Shown here piece after piece: positions 47,917-54,771 of a DNA stretch of 64,000 nt (positions are counted from its first letter, which is position 1; each line of letters begins with the position of its first letter). The position numbers and the translations under genes were made by a program. A model generated the notes under the pieces. That model was not told the origin of the DNA. It ran no database searches and saw only the letters and a program-made list of their open reading frames with translations. The stretch lies in the IMG/VR virus record IMGVR_UViG_3300032011_000001, positions 62,001-126,000 of that record; one strand, given 5' to 3'. This DNA is from a virus.

Positions 47917-48579
47917 TTATAGGTTTATAAGCTTAAAGTATAAGTTCATTCTTCTTATAAACTGACTATGTTTCTTTGTCCATCCGCCAAACCTTACACC
48001 AACGTGGTCCGGGTCGCAATGAAGGTATCCGTTCTCGGTGCATATGGCGACATGGACGAGCTCGTGGACAAAGCTTGTGTTATGTAATTTGATGTTCTTT
48101 GCCCCTCTCGTTGACACCCATATCCTTGCACCATTTCCCAACGTCAACCCATGCAGTGGAGTCTCCCTCAAGAAACGCCCTTTCGAGTCGTATACGTTTT
48201 GCGCGACAAGCTTCCTTGAGCTAAACTCTATCTCAAGAGAGCGCAAGTCGTCTAAGAGTTGTTGCCTTGTCTCGTCCGTGTGGCAGAAGCCCTCGTCCAC
48301 CCAAAAGGAATAGAACAAAGATAGACCCATTGCCAAGTCAAACTTGTCAACAGGGAAGAAGCAAGAGTCTTGCTCTAGCGTTGCATTACCGAAGCCAACG
48401 ATAGTAGACTTGGCTGTCCTGAGACACTTTCTATCATCTTCGAAGGTGTGAATGAAGCCTGTCTTGACATAGTTGCTCCACTCACTGTGGTAAAAGCCAT
48501 ACTGGTCTGCTTGCGGCGTGTAGGCCGAGGCAAGGAATAGTATGGTTGCTGCAATGTATGCTTTCATCATCTTCCTCAT
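47917..48579 (-). CDS. Secreted zinc metallopeptidase (HELVH)
   Basis: The 220-aa product starts MRKMMKAYIAATILFLASAY, a Sec signal peptide. The mature part contains NTSFVHELVHVAICTENGYL followed by HCDPDHVGVRFGGWTKKH. HExxH plus the later DPDH can coordinate zinc. Several cysteines (SCFF, GFCH, ICTEN) suggest periplasmic disulfides. It may cleave envelope protein or peptidoglycan during entry or lysis, and is a second exported protease besides the trypsin-like lipoprotein. The 4-nt overlap with the upstream TM gene suggests they act together. Confidence 0.72.
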   Translation of the reverse strand: MRKMMKAYIAATILFLASAYTPQADQYGFYHSEWSNYVKTGFIHTFEDDRKCLRTAKSTIVGFGNATLEQDSCFFPVDKFDLAMGLSLFYSFWVDEGFCHTDETRQQLLDDLRSLEIEFSSRKLVAQNVYDSKGRFLRETPLHGLTLGNGARIWVSTRGAKNIKLHNTSFVHELVHVAICTENGYLHCDPDHVGVRFGGWTKKHSQFIRRMNLYFKLINL

Positions 48580-48794
48580 CTTTCCATGATGATAAAGGCT
48601 AGCATGGCCAAGTAGATAACTGTAAAGATGGCGTCTGTGCTCCTCTTAAACAAATAATATGTATAAAGCTTTAAGCCCGTCAATGTTAGCATGGCAAAGA
48701 TGAATAGTTGCGTGTGCCCTGTGAACAAGGTTAACAACATAGCAATGATGGCCATGAGTTGTAGGCGGTTTATTAGTGTTTCGTTTATTTTCAT
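48576..48794 (-). CDS. Small integral membrane protein
   Basis: The start MKINETLINRLQLMAIIAML has AGGAG upstream and gives 72 aa. Two to three hydrophobic segments (IIAMLLTLFTGHTQLFIFAM, FTVIYLAMLAFIIM) alternate with short loops. It precedes the secreted metallopeptidase with a 4-nt overlap, so a holin-like or partner role is possible. Confidence 0.6.
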   Translation of the reverse strand: MKINETLINRLQLMAIIAMLLTLFTGHTQLFIFAMLTLTGLKLYTYYLFKRSTDAIFTVIYLAMLAFIIMER

Positions 48795-48805
48795 ATGTAC
48801 TCCTG

Positions 48806-49078
48806 TTACTTTACTGCCCGAAAAACATAGTCGGTTATCCACTTCGAGCAGGTTGGCCCTTCCTTGACAGCTATCTTCAAGAGGCTACGGTAGTAGCTTT
48901 CAAGACTCTCATGATGCCATATGGACTTGCCTGTTCTATTCTTTTCACGCGAACATGAGCGGTGAAACTCTATCTTCTCTTGCAAGAAGGATATATGTTC
49001 CTCGTAACCCTCACGCAATAGGGCTGTTCGCTCATCATATGATAAGGTATCTTCCATTTTATCTTCGCTATCTGACAT
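48806..49078 (-). CDS. Small hypothetical protein
   Basis: The 90-aa product begins MSDSEDKMEDTLSYDERTAL and is helical with Lys/Glu/Arg (EHISFLQEKIEFHRSCSREK). It ends LLKIAVKEGPTCSKWITDYV. No known family. Confidence 0.55.
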   Translation of the reverse strand: MSDSEDKMEDTLSYDERTALLREGYEEHISFLQEKIEFHRSCSREKNRTGKSIWHHESLESYYRSLLKIAVKEGPTCSKWITDYVFRAVK

Positions 49079-49119
49079 ATTATGCCTCTGTTTGGAAAAA
49101 ATTTGGGGCGAAAAGCTTT

Positions 49120-49224
49120 TTAGTCTGAGGACAAAAGCTCCCTTGCCTCCAACATAATCTTTTCTGCCGCGATGAGAGCCACGACATACCCGGCGAGTGC
49201 TGTCTCGATGAGTGCCGTTAACAT
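49120..49224 (-). CDS. 34-residue membrane peptide
   Basis: The peptide MLTALIETALAGYVVALIAA continues with a short polar tail (KIMLEARELLSSD). GAGG stands 8 nt before the ATG, and the start overlaps the stop of the upstream gene (49218-49520). Single TM with a tiny cytosolic tail. It is too short for family assignment. Confidence 0.45.
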   Translation of the reverse strand: MLTALIETALAGYVVALIAAEKIMLEARELLSSD

Positions 49225-49520
49225 GCCATCATCCTCATTTTATTTTGACGTCTGGCTGCAGCCTCAATAACATTAAGACCGGCAGAGATAGCTACGTTAT
49301 CTCCCATCGGGTCGCGCAATTGAGCCTCAAGGCGAGCGTCAATGTAATCGGAGAGAGTGAAGCCAAGGTTTGTGAACATGTATTTCTCATCCTTCAGGCC
49401 TGAATAGTATTTATCGTGGTAGGTAAAATACTCCAAAAGGCTATCCCCTTGTTGTAATAGTTTTAACTTTTTTCTTTCCTGCTGACTTTTTACGGGCAGC
49501 TTCTTTTTCTTAAAAGGCAT
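49218..49520 (-). CDS. Small basic hypothetical protein
   Basis: The 100-aa product begins MPFKKKKLPVKSQQERKKLK and continues helical (LGFTLSDYIDARLEAQLRDP, LNVIEAAARRQNKMRMMAC). AGGAG lies upstream. No family recognised, and the basic start suggests nucleic acid or membrane surface contact. Confidence 0.58.
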   Translation of the reverse strand: MPFKKKKLPVKSQQERKKLKLLQQGDSLLEYFTYHDKYYSGLKDEKYMFTNLGFTLSDYIDARLEAQLRDPMGDNVAISAGLNVIEAAARRQNKMRMMAC

Positions 49521-49537
49521 TTATACTCCTCTCAGTG

Positions 49538-49684
49538 TTAATAAAGAACAACAACACCAGTGGCGTGTAATACTGTAATGATGCCGAAGGCCGTTGCAGC
49601 TCCTCGCAAATACCATCGACTCAAGTCTGACAACGTGGCAAATAGCGCCATTGCCACTTTCTTTGTATCAATTTCTACGTTCAT
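49538..49684 (-). CDS. 48-residue membrane peptide
   Basis: The peptide reads MNVEIDTKKVAMALFATLSD, then LRGAATAFGIITVLHATGVV. This gives one or two hydrophobic stretches around a basic linker. The start is coupled by 4 nt to the upstream gene stop (49681-49908). Function unknown. Confidence 0.45.
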   Translation of the reverse strand: MNVEIDTKKVAMALFATLSDLSRWYLRGAATAFGIITVLHATGVVVLY

Positions 49685-49908
49685 AACTTTGTACCATTCC
49701 TTTCGCAAACAAGATCAGTGTCGTGCTTTTTCTCGACAACACTTGTTGACATATAGTTAATTATGCCCTGCAAGGCATTAATTGAGGTTTTCATCTTCTT
49801 TTTGTGGTTATCATCAGCAGTGGTAAAGTGCTCAGAGCCTATTTCTTCGTGCATCTGTTTCAGAATTTCCTTAATCTGATCTTGATATTTTATTAATGTC
49901 CTAAACAT
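49681..49908 (-). CDS. Small helical protein
   Basis: The start MFRTLIKYQDQIKEILKQMH has AGGAG upstream and gives 75 aa. It is acidic-basic helical (SEHFTTADDNHKKKMKTSIN, ALQGIINYMSTSVVEKKHDT). No family known. Confidence 0.55.
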   Translation of the reverse strand: MFRTLIKYQDQIKEILKQMHEEIGSEHFTTADDNHKKKMKTSINALQGIINYMSTSVVEKKHDTDLVCERNGTKL

Positions 49909-50126
49909 TGCTGGCTCTCCTGAGTGGGTCTTGATATTAGTTCTAAGTCTTGGTATGGAACACACTTAACTGTCCCTATCTCGTCCTCGATGAAGGTGTC
50001 TAGCACATACACTAGGACAACTGCCTTGCCTCTCTTCTCCTCAACATCCTTTACTATACCCAATGGAATAGATTTTGGATACTTCGCATAACCAACAAGA
50101 TCATTCTTTTCAAATTTATTAAACAT
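49893..50126 (-). CDS. SH3-like barrel protein
   Basis: The 77-aa product begins MFNKFEKNDLVGYAKYPKSI, then PLGIVKDVEEKRGKAVVLVY and GTVKCVPYQDLELIS. The K-x-D-L-V and L-G-I-V strands place it in the small-barrel series. It follows a sigma70-type promoter (50136-50164) closely. Confidence 0.62.
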   Translation of the reverse strand: MFNKFEKNDLVGYAKYPKSIPLGIVKDVEEKRGKAVVLVYVLDTFIEDEIGTVKCVPYQDLELISRPTQESQQCLGH

Positions 50127-50135
50127 ATTCTGTCC

Positions 50136-50164
50136 ATTCTATCACACTTTGGTAACATTGTAAA
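50136..50164 (-). promoter_or_regulatory. Sigma70-type promoter (TTTACA-17-TAGAAT)
   Basis: Minus-strand TTTACA (50164-50159), a 17-nt spacer and TAGAAT (50141-50136). The predicted start is only a few bases before the ATG at 50126, so the leader would be very short. Confidence 0.6.
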
Positions 50165-50167
50165 GCA

Positions 50168-50302
50168 TTATTCTTCTCTTACTTTTTCTCTGCAAATGTT
50201 ACGGTTCTTTTCTTTCTTCTTGTCCTTGAATATTTGGTTCTTATGATCGTTCAACTTGGGGACAAGAGGGTTTCTTGGTAGTCTTTCTTTGCTTTTTGTC
50301 AT
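50168..50302 (-). CDS. 44-residue basic peptide
   Basis: The peptide starts MTKSKERLPRNPLVPKLNDH and is Lys/Arg/Asn-rich to the end (KKKEKNRNICREKVREE). Likely disordered or nucleic-acid binding. It follows the Fe-S carrier gene by only 2 nt. Reality is moderately supported by codon context only. Confidence 0.45.
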   Translation of the reverse strand: MTKSKERLPRNPLVPKLNDHKNQIFKDKKKEKNRNICREKVREE

Positions 50303-50304
50303 GA

Positions 50305-50640
50305 TCATACCCCGAAAGAACTTCCACAACCACACTTCTTCTTGGCGTTTGGATTTATAAACTGAAAGCCGCTGGCCATAAAGCTCGTTCCGTAGTCAAG
50401 CGTAGTCCCTTCTAGCACCACCGCACTGTAACCATCAACAACAACCTTTAAACCAGATACCTCTGTGATGTGATCGTGATCGAAACTCTCGGTGTCTATC
50501 TCCAGCTTGTATTGAAGCCCGGAACAGCCGCCGCCCTGAATGGCTGCTCTAAGGAATGAACCTTCTTTGCCCTCTACTTCGATAGCTTCCTTGGCCTTCT
50601 CTATTGCGGCCTCAGTTAATGTCAGTGGGAAATTACTCAC
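50305..50640 (-). CDS. A-type Fe-S cluster carrier (IscA/ErpA/HesB-like)
   Basis: The 111-aa product has the full family pattern: LTEAAIEKAKEAIEVEGKE, FLRAAIQGGGCSGLQYKLEI (first Cys) and the C-terminal FINPNAKKKCGCGSSFGV with the C-G-C pair. These three cysteines hold the cluster or iron. Similar proteins are found in marine T4-like phages. It may repair or load host or phage Fe-S enzymes. In this genome the aminomutase and the Cas4-like nuclease would need clusters. Confidence 0.9.
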   Translation of the reverse strand: MSNFPLTLTEAAIEKAKEAIEVEGKEGSFLRAAIQGGGCSGLQYKLEIDTESFDHDHITEVSGLKVVVDGYSAVVLEGTTLDYGTSFMASGFQFINPNAKKKCGCGSSFGV

Positions 50641-50824
50641 GCTCTTTCTTCCTCATTGCTGTTAAAAACAATTCTGCATGTGTTCGATATTTAAAGTCTG
50701 CTATGCTAGAATTATATATGTCTCCTGCAGAATCTGTCAACACTCGGTATACCGTATATCCACCGGGGCCAAATGTTGTGTTGTACCCAAAAGTACCTGG
50801 CTTGTTTCCAACGTCATATTTCAT
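50633..50824 (-). CDS. Small hypothetical protein
   Basis: The 63-aa product reads MKYDVGNKPGTFGYNTTFGP, then GGYTVYRVLTDSAGDIYNSS and ends LFLTAMRKKERE. Glycine-rich beta start with a helical end. Overlaps the Fe-S carrier by 8 nt, so it is probably co-expressed with it. No family. Confidence 0.58.
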   Translation of the reverse strand: MKYDVGNKPGTFGYNTTFGPGGYTVYRVLTDSAGDIYNSSIADFKYRTHAELFLTAMRKKERE

Positions 50825-50932
50825 AACAAATACCTCATGGCGAATGCGTCAATATATAAACAAGAAGATTACAACCTGCTATCAAAAGAGTTATGTATAA
50901 AAAGATCGCGGCGTGTCCGTCCATACATATAA

Positions 50933-51250
50933 TTAGTACACTTCTTGGAATTCAAGAGTATCGTCCAAGTCAAGCTCTGGCGGCTCGTCACCCGGATCGA
51001 TGGTTGCGTCAGCCGACAGAACCGCTGCACCATACTTCTTTGCTGCAGCAACCTTTGCTGCTCTGACAACTTCATTAACAGCATAGTTCCTGTCCACTTC
51101 CACAACGATGTTGCAAAACTCGGGAAACCATTCGTCTCCCACGTTGTTCACAACTCCCGTCCTGCTTGCCCAAGTAATGTTTCTCAGAGTCACAACGTAC
51201 TCTTTCTCCAGGGGCATATCAAATACATCAATTTTACTTGTCACGATCAT
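50933..51250 (-). CDS. Small hypothetical protein
   Basis: The start MIVTSKIDVFDMPLEKEYVV gives 105 aa. It continues TLRNITWASRTGVVNNVGDE, FCNIVVEVDRNYAVNEVVRA and has an acidic tail (EPPELDLDDTLEFQEVY). The first half may be beta-rich. No recognised family. A small TM gene (51234-51308) overlaps its start by 17 nt. Confidence 0.55.
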   Translation of the reverse strand: MIVTSKIDVFDMPLEKEYVVTLRNITWASRTGVVNNVGDEWFPEFCNIVVEVDRNYAVNEVVRAAKVAAAKKYGAAVLSADATIDPGDEPPELDLDDTLEFQEVY

Positions 51251-51308
51251 ACTCCATAGTTTTGCAAATACAAATATAAAACAACATTCCAACTATTATC
51301 CATTCCAT
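51234..51308 (-). CDS. 24-residue membrane peptide
   Basis: The peptide MEWIIVGMLFYICICKTMEY with tail DRDK has a GAGG site 6 nt before the ATG. It overlaps the following start, as many coupled genes here do. One short TM helix, probably at the limit of what is translated. Confidence 0.35.
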   Translation of the reverse strand: MEWIIVGMLFYICICKTMEYDRDK

Positions 51309-51364
51309 ACTAAACCTCTATTCCGTATAACATCAATATAAAATAATAAATGAACACCAAGAAC

Positions 51365-51703
51365 TCATACATCCTTCGATTCTCCACCTTCTTCTGCGAC
51401 AGGCTCAACCTCGGTGATGTAAGACGTCAAGTACTCAGTCATTATCGTCTTTCCTGGTTGCACTTGCCAACACACTCTAACACCTTCTGGCATCTCTTCG
51501 TAACTGTCTCCTCCCCAGCCGCCCATTGAAATACCAGTCTTAATAACAATCCCAATCCACTTGTCCGTGTGAGGCCCATACCAATATTCCATGTCACTCA
51601 TGTTCGCCGGGCCAGGGGCACTCTGCCTCTCAGACAGGCTCATCTCGTAAAAGCGGCGCTTGAAGCGAACCAAGTCTCCCACTTTAGGCTTGTACTCCAT
51701 CAT
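51365..51703 (-). CDS. SH3-like barrel protein
   Basis: The start MMEYKPKVGDLVRFKRRFYE gives 112 aa and a 4-nt overlap with the upstream gene. The chain continues DKWIGIVIKTGISMGGWGGD, VRVCWQVQPGKTIMTEYLTS, matching the V-G-D-L-V ... GIVI pattern, with a more acidic tail. One of the larger members of the series. Confidence 0.65.
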   Translation of the reverse strand: MMEYKPKVGDLVRFKRRFYEMSLSERQSAPGPANMSDMEYWYGPHTDKWIGIVIKTGISMGGWGGDSYEEMPEGVRVCWQVQPGKTIMTEYLTSYITEVEPVAEEGGESKDV

Positions 51704-52071
51704 GAGCCCCATCGGTTCTCATCACTAATAAGCTTCCACCAGTCTGACCTCTTGGTCACACCACGAATGTGCTTATGACGGATAAAGAACCGTCGGTACA
51801 TGCCTTTTCGACCCTCGGTAGGGAGGAAGGTGCAGTGGTTCTCAGGAACCAACACTAAGCAGCCCCTTGGGGTTGCTGCAAAGCTATTGTCGTTAACGAC
51901 CTCCGCCAAAATATGAGGATCAACCTCCCTCTCACCCGCTTTACGGATGAACTTAGGCTTAGTGCCATGTACGTCTACGAGCTTAATGCACTCGATAGAC
52001 GAGCCGTCAGGACGCATATCGCCCATGATCTTTTCTACCATATCTCTAGCTAAGAAGTCTGCTGCTCTCAT
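51700..52071 (-). CDS. Hypothetical protein
   Basis: The 123-aa product begins MRAADFLARDMVEKIMGDMR, then IECIKLVDVHGTKPKFIRKA, FAATPRGCLVLVPENHCTFL and RFFIRHKHIRGVTKRSDWWK. It looks like an alpha/beta fold with basic end. No family recognised. ATGA-type overlap with the barrel gene downstream. Confidence 0.58.
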   Translation of the reverse strand: MRAADFLARDMVEKIMGDMRPDGSSIECIKLVDVHGTKPKFIRKAGEREVDPHILAEVVNDNSFAATPRGCLVLVPENHCTFLPTEGRKGMYRRFFIRHKHIRGVTKRSDWWKLISDENRWGS

Positions 52072-52080
52072 AATATCCTC

Positions 52081-52293
52081 CTATGACTCAATGGTGGTTT
52101 CGTAATAAGCATCATCATCATCTGTGATGCGAATGGTACATTGGGAATGCTCCGATGCTACCTCCCTGGCAAGTGATAGTGCCTCTTCTTCTGAGGCGAT
52201 ATCCTCTTTCAAAACTTCCCAAGATGGGTCATCAGATAGTCGCCCATTGGTGGATGCCCAAGGGCAATACTTGATACCTACTTTATATGCCAT
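52081..52293 (-). CDS. Small acidic hypothetical protein
   Basis: The 70-aa product begins MAYKVGIKYCPWASTNGRLS and shows VLKEDIASEEEALSLAREVA, HSQCTIRITDDDDAYYETTI. AAGGAG lies upstream. Beta-alpha-beta layout like tiny regulatory or decoy proteins. No family. Confidence 0.58.
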   Translation of the reverse strand: MAYKVGIKYCPWASTNGRLSDDPSWEVLKEDIASEEEALSLAREVASEHSQCTIRITDDDDAYYETTIES

Positions 52294-52302
52294 GACATCT
52301 CC

Positions 52303-52443
52303 TTAAAGAGTCTGTTGTCGCTTGTCGCCTTCGACTCGCTTTTTGATAACCTTTTTGTACGCATATTCCATTATTTTAAAAAACTGTTCTTCAGTTACAT
52401 TTAAAGACTTGCATACTAATTCTAATTCTTCTTGGTCTGTCAT
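52303..52443 (-). CDS. 46-residue helical peptide
   Basis: The peptide reads MTDQEELELVCKSLNVTEEQ, then FFKIMEYAYKKVIKKRVEGD, a helical hairpin with a basic end. AGGAG precedes the ATG, and the gene abuts the next one upstream. Possibly DNA-binding. No family. Confidence 0.5.
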   Translation of the reverse strand: MTDQEELELVCKSLNVTEEQFFKIMEYAYKKVIKKRVEGDKRQQTL

Positions 52444-52444
52444 T

Positions 52445-52642
52445 TTATTCTCCTGCAGCTACTTCAATGTAGCCCTGATTGATGAGCATTTCTGCGTGTC
52501 TCTGATAGCTTCCCTGTAGTGAGTTCAGGATGTTGAGGTCAACGAGTTCCTGGAAAAGGTCTACGACCTCTCCTTCGTCTAGTCGCCCTTCTTCATACGC
52601 CATGATCTTGTCCACAATGCTATGATATTTTCTCAAGTTCAT
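52445..52642 (-). CDS. Conserved small phage protein (DUF7417-like)
   Basis: The 65-aa product MNLRKYHSIVDKIMAYEEGR continues LDEGEVVDLFQELVDLNILN and SLQGSYQRHAEMLINQGYIE. The pattern Y..IV.KIMAYE.G.LdeeevveLFQeLVd...aw.LQGSYgR.A..LI..G.I is widespread in phages. Function unknown. The -10 box of a consensus promoter overlaps its ATG, so either this promoter makes an mRNA lacking that start, or translation begins further in. Confidence 0.75.
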   Translation of the reverse strand: MNLRKYHSIVDKIMAYEEGRLDEGEVVDLFQELVDLNILNSLQGSYQRHAEMLINQGYIEVAAGE

Positions 52643-52669
52643 TATATCACTTCCCCTTCTTTATGTCAA
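52641..52669 (-). promoter_or_regulatory. Consensus sigma70 promoter overlapping a start codon
   Basis: Exact TTGACA (52669-52664), a 17-nt spacer and TATAAT (52646-52641) on the minus strand. The last bases of the -10 box are part of the ATG at 52642-52640, so the predicted transcript start lies inside the gene. Confidence 0.8.
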
Positions 52670-52775
52670 ATTTATTATCTATCCGGCATTTTCCGTAGTA
52701 CATGATCCCTATCCAAATAGAGAACAAGATACCATCAGTATACGTCAATTCGTGCCATACGTCAAGGAAATTCAT
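52647..52775 (-). CDS. 42-residue membrane peptide
   Basis: The peptide MNFLDVWHELTYTDGILFSI continues WIGIMYYGKCRIDNKFDIKK. One TM helix in the middle and a basic tail. It is adjacent to a helical gene (52775-53074) whose stop overlaps its start. The promoter at 52641-52669 lies in its 3' end. Confidence 0.45.
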   Translation of the reverse strand: MNFLDVWHELTYTDGILFSIWIGIMYYGKCRIDNKFDIKKGK

Positions 52776-53074
52776 TAGTTGATCTTCTTTTTGTCAATGG
52801 CGAACTCGCCAAAAGCAGTGTATTCATTGCTCCTTTGAGGCAACATTGGGCTTGAAGCCTTTGCCAAGTCTTGGTATACATCGAATTCAAACCTCTCATC
52901 TCGCATGGGACTGAAGGCTCTCAAGAGGTATTTAATGAAGTCATACTTGAGATCGATATACTCTGACTTCAACTTGTATGCGTCTTCTGGGCTCATTCTA
53001 TCTTGTGCTGCGAGCAACTTGTGCTCAAAGCGGTTAAGAGTTTCGTTTAATTCTACTTCCATTTTGTTTTTCAT
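52775..53074 (-). CDS. Small helical hypothetical protein
   Basis: The 99-aa product MKNKMEVELNETLNRFEHKL continues LAAQDRMSPEDAYKLKSEYI and LKYDFIKYLLRAFSPMRDER, mostly helical. AGGAGA precedes the ATG. No known family. Confidence 0.55.
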   Translation of the reverse strand: MKNKMEVELNETLNRFEHKLLAAQDRMSPEDAYKLKSEYIDLKYDFIKYLLRAFSPMRDERFEFDVYQDLAKASSPMLPQRSNEYTAFGEFAIDKKKIN

Positions 53075-53082
53075 ATTATCTC

Positions 53083-53301
53083 CTATTGAATTTTGTTTAA
53101 TTTTCTAACGTCAAACCATGTTTTCATGCTCACCCGATGGGCTCCGCTATCATTAAGCCAAAAGACTTGTGCAACGCGCTCCACTTGGTCTGAACTTAGC
53201 TCTTTCATCTCGCGCACGATACCCATTAAAGGCGGGTATCCGTACTTCTCCTGCTTTGCTGATAAGCCATCGTGAGTCACTGTATCGCCTACTTTGATCA
53301 T
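53083..53301 (-). CDS. SH3-like barrel protein
   Basis: The start MIKVGDTVTHDGLSAKQEKY has GGAG upstream and gives 72 aa. It continues PLMGIVREMKELSSDQVERV and AQVFWLNDSGAHRVSMKTWF. The V-G-D-T-V and MGIVRE strands fit the small-barrel series, and the end (VRKLNKIQ) is basic. Confidence 0.62.
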   Translation of the reverse strand: MIKVGDTVTHDGLSAKQEKYGYPPLMGIVREMKELSSDQVERVAQVFWLNDSGAHRVSMKTWFDVRKLNKIQ

Positions 53302-53302
53302 T

Positions 53303-53563
53303 TTAATACTCCCCCACATCTGCGTCAAAGCACCATTTTTCAATCTTAGCCTCTTCAAAGAGATCATCTTGGCAGGACTGGCAAAGGCCAGAAATTTCAA
53401 ACTCCTTAGCATCCGCATTAGTGCGGAATTTGGTCACAGGCATGCCGCAACCAATGGGTGCGGATACGCAAACCTCATCAAGAATGGCTTGCTCGCGGTT
53501 AACGCCGAACGTGGCCTTGAGATGGTTGTCAATACGGGGGCTTTTAATAGTTGGAATAAGCAT
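53303..53563 (-). CDS. Zinc-finger-like conserved phage protein
   Basis: The start MLIPTIKSPRIDNHLKATFG (AGGAGA upstream) gives 86 aa. Two cysteine clusters, EVCVSAPIGCGMPVTKFRTN and ISGLCQSCQDDLFEE, look like a four-Cys zinc site. Small proteins with a GCGxPVTxFRxxxxxxExxISGLCQSCQD pattern are found in many phages and some bacteria, to my recollection. Function unknown. Confidence 0.68.
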   Translation of the reverse strand: MLIPTIKSPRIDNHLKATFGVNREQAILDEVCVSAPIGCGMPVTKFRTNADAKEFEISGLCQSCQDDLFEEAKIEKWCFDADVGEY

Positions 53564-53574
53564 AGTGTCTCCTT

Positions 53575-53808
53575 TTAGTCTCGATAACAGCCATAGTCCC
53601 AAGCATCTGGGCTAGACTTTTCAATCTTGTGGTCATAAGTAACGCGAGCGAGCTGCAGAATGCGGTCGCGGCTTTCATCATCGAGTTCCCCCAAGTCAGA
53701 AAGAAAGCTCAAAAAGTCAATATCTGCAAAAGAGTTCACAGACTTTTTGAGGTGTTGTTCGGTTGCGCTCATGCGCTCTTCAAGATATAATTCGTGTGCT
53801 GTTTTCAT
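53575..53808 (-). CDS. Small helical hypothetical protein
   Basis: The 77-aa product MKTAHELYLEERMSATEQHL continues NSFADIDFLSFLSDLGELDD and ends ARVTYDHKIEKSSPDAWDYG. Acidic, helical. No family known. Confidence 0.55.
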   Translation of the reverse strand: MKTAHELYLEERMSATEQHLKKSVNSFADIDFLSFLSDLGELDDESRDRILQLARVTYDHKIEKSSPDAWDYGCYRD

Positions 53809-53817
53809 TCGAGTCTC

Positions 53818-54063
53818 CTATAAAGAAAATACTGCTGATACTTCGTTGTTAATTGCTTCTACATAATGCATGCCAGGTAGCTCGTTAGACACTTGTCCCC
53901 ACTCAGTAAGACGGCTAACAGAAGGCATACCATTGGTATGGTATATAATAACCTCAGCGGAGGGTGCCCACTCGCCGGGGTCTTCGCTTGCAGGGCAAAT
54001 GCACTGTGGATTGACCGTCATGCAGAATACTTTTTCAATTGCTTTTGTTACTTGATGTTCCAT
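53818..54063 (-). CDS. Small hypothetical protein
   Basis: The 81-aa product MEHQVTKAIEKVFCMTVNPQ continues CICPASEDPGEWAPSAEVII and GQVSNELPGMHYVEAINNEV. The CMTVNPQCIC stretch might be a metal site or disulfide. Not recognised. Confidence 0.55.
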   Translation of the reverse strand: MEHQVTKAIEKVFCMTVNPQCICPASEDPGEWAPSAEVIIYHTNGMPSVSRLTEWGQVSNELPGMHYVEAINNEVSAVFSL

Positions 54064-54066
54064 ATC

Positions 54067-54327
54067 TTACTCTCCTTCTGTTAATAGTGTTTCTTCAACT
54101 TCATCAACCGGAATCCAGCCGAACCATCGAGGGTATTTTGCCTGCTTGGGATCTCTCTCTAGGCTGCAAAATGCCTGACACTTGCGGCCCTTGAACCCAA
54201 AGACGTTTTCTGAAAACTCGTCTCCACGGTTGCCAATTGGCCCTTCTTCCTCTGAGAAGGGGATGATAGTATGCTCCCTGAAGCGGTTCTTTGTTCGCTT
54301 GGTTGCGTTTTTGCTAGGCTTAAACAT
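54067..54327 (-). CDS. Small hypothetical protein
   Basis: The start MFKPSKNATKRTKNRFREHT (AGGAG upstream) gives 86 aa. It continues FSENVFGFKGRKCQAFCSLE, RWFGWIPVDEVEETLL. A basic N-terminus precedes a compact domain with two Cys. Similar short phage proteins (KNR.REH...F..F.G......S..) exist. Function unknown. Confidence 0.58.
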   Translation of the reverse strand: MFKPSKNATKRTKNRFREHTIIPFSEEEGPIGNRGDEFSENVFGFKGRKCQAFCSLERDPKQAKYPRWFGWIPVDEVEETLLTEGE

Positions 54328-54548
54328 TATTGTTGCTCCTGTTCCAAAAGGTCGTCGTAACAACCACCATGTTGATCAAAAATTTGGTCTTTCAATTGCT
54401 CAAGTGTATACTCGGTGTAAAATTGCTGATGAAGTGTTTCTATTGCCATCGTAACAAGGGTATCCATATCCATATCATCAACTAAGCGGGTCGCATAGTT
54501 TTCTGCTAAAGTGTTGTGTGTCATTTTGTCGCTTGAGTTATTAACCAT
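54327..54548 (-). CDS. Conserved small phage protein
   Basis: The 73-aa product MVNNSSDKMTHNTLAENYAT continues RLVDDMDMDTLVTMAIETLH and QQFYTEYTLEQLKDQIFDQH. The HNTL.ENY..RLVDD.DMD.L...A.E.L....Y...EL pattern is common among small marine phage proteins. Helical, acidic. Function unknown. Confidence 0.68.
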   Translation of the reverse strand: MVNNSSDKMTHNTLAENYATRLVDDMDMDTLVTMAIETLHQQFYTEYTLEQLKDQIFDQHGGCYDDLLEQEQQ

Positions 54549-54771
54549 TGATAATATCCTTCGAGTTAAAGAGTTTAGATGGGCATTCGCTCATAACAAT
54601 TGTTTGAATGCGAGGCTTTGTGATACCAAAGTTCTTAACAAGCTCATCGCGGGTGGCGTGTGCCTGTGTTGATGAGTTAATTCGAGTACACAAAAGCGAC
54701 TCTTCAATACCATCGGGGATAATACCCCAAATTGCATATTCTACTTCACTGGTTATATCTTTATCGTTCAT
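54541..54771 (-). CDS. Small hypothetical protein
   Basis: The 76-aa product MNDKDITSEVEYAIWGIIPD continues EESLLCTRINSSTQAHATRD and KNFGITKPRIQTIVMSECPS. Alpha/beta-like mix. Overlaps both neighbours by 1-8 nt. Confidence 0.58.
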   Translation of the reverse strand: MNDKDITSEVEYAIWGIIPDGIEESLLCTRINSSTQAHATRDELVKNFGITKPRIQTIVMSECPSKLFNSKDIING

